Shown here: positions 61,345 to 64,000 of the stretch, in pieces | Position numbering within the stretch: position 1 is the first letter of the stretch | How the letters are laid out: the number at the start of each line of letters is the position of its first letter | Source of the DNA: Ruminococcus sp. UNK.MGS-30 | Lineage (GTDB): Bacteria > Bacillota > Clostridia > Oscillospirales > Ruminococcaceae | Assembly (NCBI GenBank): GCA_000980705.1 | Contig: LBCK01000002.1 | Coordinates: 496,001 to 560,000, forward strand | Direction of reading: 5' to 3' | Length of the DNA: 64,000 bases | Notes under the pieces: model-generated | Database searches by the model: none | Told to the model about the DNA's origin: nothing | What the model saw: the letters and a program-made list of their open reading frames with translations, nothing else | Made by a program: the position numbers and the translations under genes

Positions 61345-62684
61345 TCGATGCAACCCAGATCGCCGCAGCCATGCAGGTGCCCTGCCTGCTCAGCGGCGAC
61401 ATGATACAGCAGATGCAGCTGTGGGAGGAATTATATCTGAACCGTGCCGGCTGGATCCGGAACCGCATCCGTTCCTGTCACATTCCGGCGAATATCGCAC
61501 AGGAGCTGAAACGGCTGACACTGACGGAATTTTCCGCCACGGTACACGATGCGGCAGAACTGGAACAGGCGGTCAGCCGTGTGCTGCCGAAGCTGCGGCG
61601 GAAAATGGACTTCGGGCTTGCCATTGGCGGCTTGCTGCTGAAACCCTATTTCACGGCACAGGGCGTTTCGGTGGACATTGTGCCGCAGAACGCCTATCTT
61701 CCGGTGAACTACACGGACGATTCCTGTGATGCGGTGGTGTGTCCGGAGGAAATTTCCATCGGCAGGGACTATTTCACCCGTCTAGAGCTGCACGTCTATT
61801 CCCGGTTGCGGCAGACACACACCATTCAGAACCGCTGCTTCCGGTCTGCCAGTCCGGGATCACTGGGCACAGAGTGCAGTCTGGATGCAGTGCCGCAGTG
61901 GGCGGATGTATTGCCGGAAAAGGTGTATGAAAACGTACAGCGTCCGCTGTTTGCCATTTTTCAGACACCGGATTCCAACAACATCGACCCCACTTCACCG
62001 CTGGGCGTTTCGGTCTTTGCCGATGCCGTGGACTTTATCCGGGATGCGGATGAGCACTGGGAACGAATCCTGTGGGAACTGGAATCGTCCGAACGTGCCA
62101 TTGATGCCACCGAGGATCTGTTCCGGTACAAGGACGGCAAGCCGGTACTGCCCAAGGGCAGAGAGCGGATGTTCCGCAGCTATGAGAAAACGGACGGGCA
62201 GTCCTTTATCAATACCTTTTCTCCGGAAGTCCGGGACACTGCCTATTTCCATGCGTTCAATCAGATTTTGCGGCGGATCGAAAATGCGGTGGGGCTTTCC
62301 TACGGCACACTTTCCGAAGTATCCGATGTGGAGAAAACCGCAGAGGAAGTGCGAAGTTCCAAGCAGCGGAGCTTTTCCCGTGTAAAAGACATTCAAGAAA
62401 ATCTGCGGAACGCACTGGAGCAGATGCTCTATGGGATTCAGTTCTATCAGGATTACTACTGCAGTCAGAACAGTCCACCGGTCAAGGCAACCTTTAACTT
62501 CGGGGACGGTGTGCTGGAAGATCCGGACGTGGAGTATCAGCGGCGTGTGCAGATGGTACGGGACAAGCTATTGCGTCCGGAGCTGTTTCTGGCGTGGTAT
62601 TTCGACTGCTCCGAGGAAAAGGCAGCACAGATGATGCCGGAGCGACAGGATGACGGCGGTTTATTTTCCGGTGGTGAGATCTGA
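61341..62684 (+). CDS. phage portal protein (A118/SPP1-like)
   Basis: A 447-residue protein that forms the portal ring at the head vertex. Marks include GLAIGGLLLKPYFTAQGVSVDIVPQNAYLPVNY, a central SPLGVSVFADAVDFIRDADEHWERILWELE and SDVEKTAEEVRSSKQRSFSRVKDIQENL near the C-terminal stem, as in portals of A118-like Listeria phages. It overlaps both neighbours and so is coupled to terminase and minor capsid. Confidence 0.88.
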   Translation: MIDATQIAAAMQVPCLLSGDMIQQMQLWEELYLNRAGWIRNRIRSCHIPANIAQELKRLTLTEFSATVHDAAELEQAVSRVLPKLRRKMDFGLAIGGLLLKPYFTAQGVSVDIVPQNAYLPVNYTDDSCDAVVCPEEISIGRDYFTRLELHVYSRLRQTHTIQNRCFRSASPGSLGTECSLDAVPQWADVLPEKVYENVQRPLFAIFQTPDSNNIDPTSPLGVSVFADAVDFIRDADEHWERILWELESSERAIDATEDLFRYKDGKPVLPKGRERMFRSYEKTDGQSFINTFSPEVRDTAYFHAFNQILRRIENAVGLSYGTLSEVSDVEKTAEEVRSSKQRSFSRVKDIQENLRNALEQMLYGIQFYQDYYCSQNSPPVKATFNFGDGVLEDPDVEYQRRVQMVRDKLLRPELFLAWYFDCSEEKAAQMMPERQDDGGLFSGGEI

Positions 62685-64000
62685 TGCAGAATTATGAGCC
62701 GGATGTGACTCAGCTGCTGGGGCTGTATCAGCAGCTGGAAGATGATATTGTGGCAGACATGGTGCGGCGGATGCTGCGTATGGGGTTTGTGTCAGAAACC
62801 ACCGCCTATCAGGCAGAGGTGCTGCAAACTGCCGGTATCCTGTATGATGACATTTTGCAGATGATCGCAGACCGGACAGATGCCAGTGTGGCACAGGTTC
62901 GGGTGATGTTTGAGGATGCCGGTGTGCAGACGGTGGAGATCGACAACGACACCCACGAAGCAGCCGGCGAAGCTCCGGCGGATATCCGGCAGGACGGCGG
63001 CATGAAGCAGGTGCTGGATGCCGGATACCGGAAAACACTGGGAACCATGCGGAATCTGGTCAGCACCACGGCGAACACCACGCAGACTGCTTTCCTGCAA
63101 GCCTGTGACCGGGCGTATATGCAGCTGTCCTCCGGAGCGTTCAGTTATCAGGATGCCATACGCATGGCGGTGCGAAATCTGGCGGACGGCGGAGCATATG
63201 TGACCTATCCCACCGGACACCGTGACCGCATTGATGTTGCAGTGCGGCGGTGTGTGCTGACGGGCGTGGGACAGACTGCGGCGGCAGTGGCAAAGAAACG
63301 TGCAGAGGATTCCGGATGCAAGTACATGGAGCTGACAGCACACGGCGGAGCAAGACCGGAGCACGCCAGATGGCAGGGGCAGCTTGTCCAGATACAGGGC
63401 AAACGCACCAAGAAGGTCATTGACGGGCTGAAAGTCTTTACCCTGAAAGAGATCGGCTATGGGGACGGCAGAGGCTTTAAGGGCTGGAACTGCCGGCACA
63501 ACTGGCACCCGTATTATCCGGGACTGTCCACGCCGAATTACACGCCGGAGCAGATCGCCAAGCTGGACGAGAAAAGCATCTCTTACAACGGCGAAAAGTA
63601 CACGGCGTATGAGATCAGCCAGATGCAGAGAAAGGGCGAGCGGAAGGTCAGAACACTAAAGCGGCGAGCGGCAGCGTTGGAGGAAGCGGCGAAGAACACA
63701 GATGATCCGGCGTTAAAACAGGGTTTGAACGATGATTTTTCGGCGGTTTCTGTGCGTTTGAAAGATGCGGAAAAAACGCTGAAAGACTTCTGCCGGCAGA
63801 CCGGACAGCGGAGAGATCCGTTCCGGGAGCAGGTCAATGGGTTCGGACGGTCTACGGCTCAGAGGGCGGTGCAGGCGGCGAAGCGGCAGCAGGCAGCAAG
63901 CCAGACTGCCGGAAATGTCCCCAGTGGACACGCTGTGGAAGTTGCACCGCCTGAGCCAAAGGACAACGGTGGTACGGGAAAGACGTATTCGCCGGAGAAG
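62684..64000 (+). CDS. phage minor capsid protein (phage_min_cap2 type), 3' end beyond window
   Basis: An open frame of 439 codons without stop, cut by the window edge. It starts MQNYEPDVTQLLGLYQQLEDDIVADMVRRMLRMG and contains ELTAHGGARPEHARWQGQLVQI and GRGFKGWNCRHNWHPYYPGLS, the conserved core of the minor capsid protein 2 family that follows the portal in A118-like phages. The ATG overlaps the portal stop by 1 bp. The C-terminal part seen is Ala/Lys-rich and helical. Confidence 0.88.
   Translation, partial: MQNYEPDVTQLLGLYQQLEDDIVADMVRRMLRMGFVSETTAYQAEVLQTAGILYDDILQMIADRTDASVAQVRVMFEDAGVQTVEIDNDTHEAAGEAPADIRQDGGMKQVLDAGYRKTLGTMRNLVSTTANTTQTAFLQACDRAYMQLSSGAFSYQDAIRMAVRNLADGGAYVTYPTGHRDRIDVAVRRCVLTGVGQTAAAVAKKRAEDSGCKYMELTAHGGARPEHARWQGQLVQIQGKRTKKVIDGLKVFTLKEIGYGDGRGFKGWNCRHNWHPYYPGLSTPNYTPEQIAKLDEKSISYNGEKYTAYEISQMQRKGERKVRTLKRRAAALEEAAKNTDDPALKQGLNDDFSAVSVRLKDAEKTLKDFCRQTGQRRDPFREQVNGFGRSTAQRAVQAAKRQQAASQTAGNVPSGHAVEVAPPEPKDNGGTGKTYSPEK

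Noticed and set aside
1..64000. tRNA or rRNA genes
   Set aside because: I saw no cloverleaf-like segments or rRNA motifs in either strand.

Overview
The window looks like the chromosome of a gut or rumen Ruminococcus-type Firmicute (class Clostridia). The pointers are a secreted GH9 cellulase ending in a type I dockerin with Thr-rich linkers, strong AGGAGG ribosome-binding sites, sigma-A promoters with 17-bp spacers, an agr-style GHKL/LytTR two-component pair and queuosine-precursor genes behind a preQ1-III-like leader. The species cannot be fixed from this sequence alone.

Layout. (a) 1-29.1 kb is housekeeping and metabolic chromosome: an MBOAT acyltransferase cut by the window edge, a sodium/solute symporter, a DUF2325 gene behind a structured leader, the GH9 cellulosomal enzyme, a flavin reductase, the queD-queE-folE-queC-queF operon, an alanine symporter, a Cache-domain membrane protein, a GNAT, a FucO-type alcohol dehydrogenase, a lipoprotein, a five-gene amine/imino-acid oxidoreductase operon (ornithine cyclodeaminase family plus HcnABC-like subunits), a PII protein with an amino-acid permease, an AraC regulator, the GHKL/LytTR pair, a cation efflux protein, galT and a GH43 enzyme.

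(b) 29.3-48.3 kb is a complete type I-C CRISPR-Cas locus in the order cas3-cas5c-cas8c-cas7c-cas4-cas1-cas2, then an I-C type leader and a very large array that I count as 156 repeats and 155 spacers. The two cas promoters (before cas3 and before cas5c) each carry a pair of TTGTCGAA boxes. The array has two repeat alleles arranged in blocks, exact spacer duplications, a slipped spacer pair, and several sets of different spacers that sample the same phage gene. Its trailer end runs straight into a truncated phage scaffold-like gene.

(c) 49.1-64 kb is the left part of a transposable (Mu-like) prophage: divergent XRE repressor and early small genes, MuA (DDE transposase), MuB (AAA ATPase), a DnaC-like ATPase, Gp16 and Mor homologues, DUF2730- and DUF3486-type genes, then a phage-encoded NusG-like protein and a terminator-containing leader ahead of terminase, portal and minor-capsid genes of PBSX/A118 type. 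One CRISPR spacer, present twice, matches the MuB gene of this prophage at 27 of 35 bases and encodes nearly the same peptide, so the array has met relatives of the phage sitting next to it.

The most promising undescribed element is the prophage NusG paralogue together with the intrinsic terminators at 57634 and 59635 around it, which suggests processive antitermination controlling the packaging and head operon.
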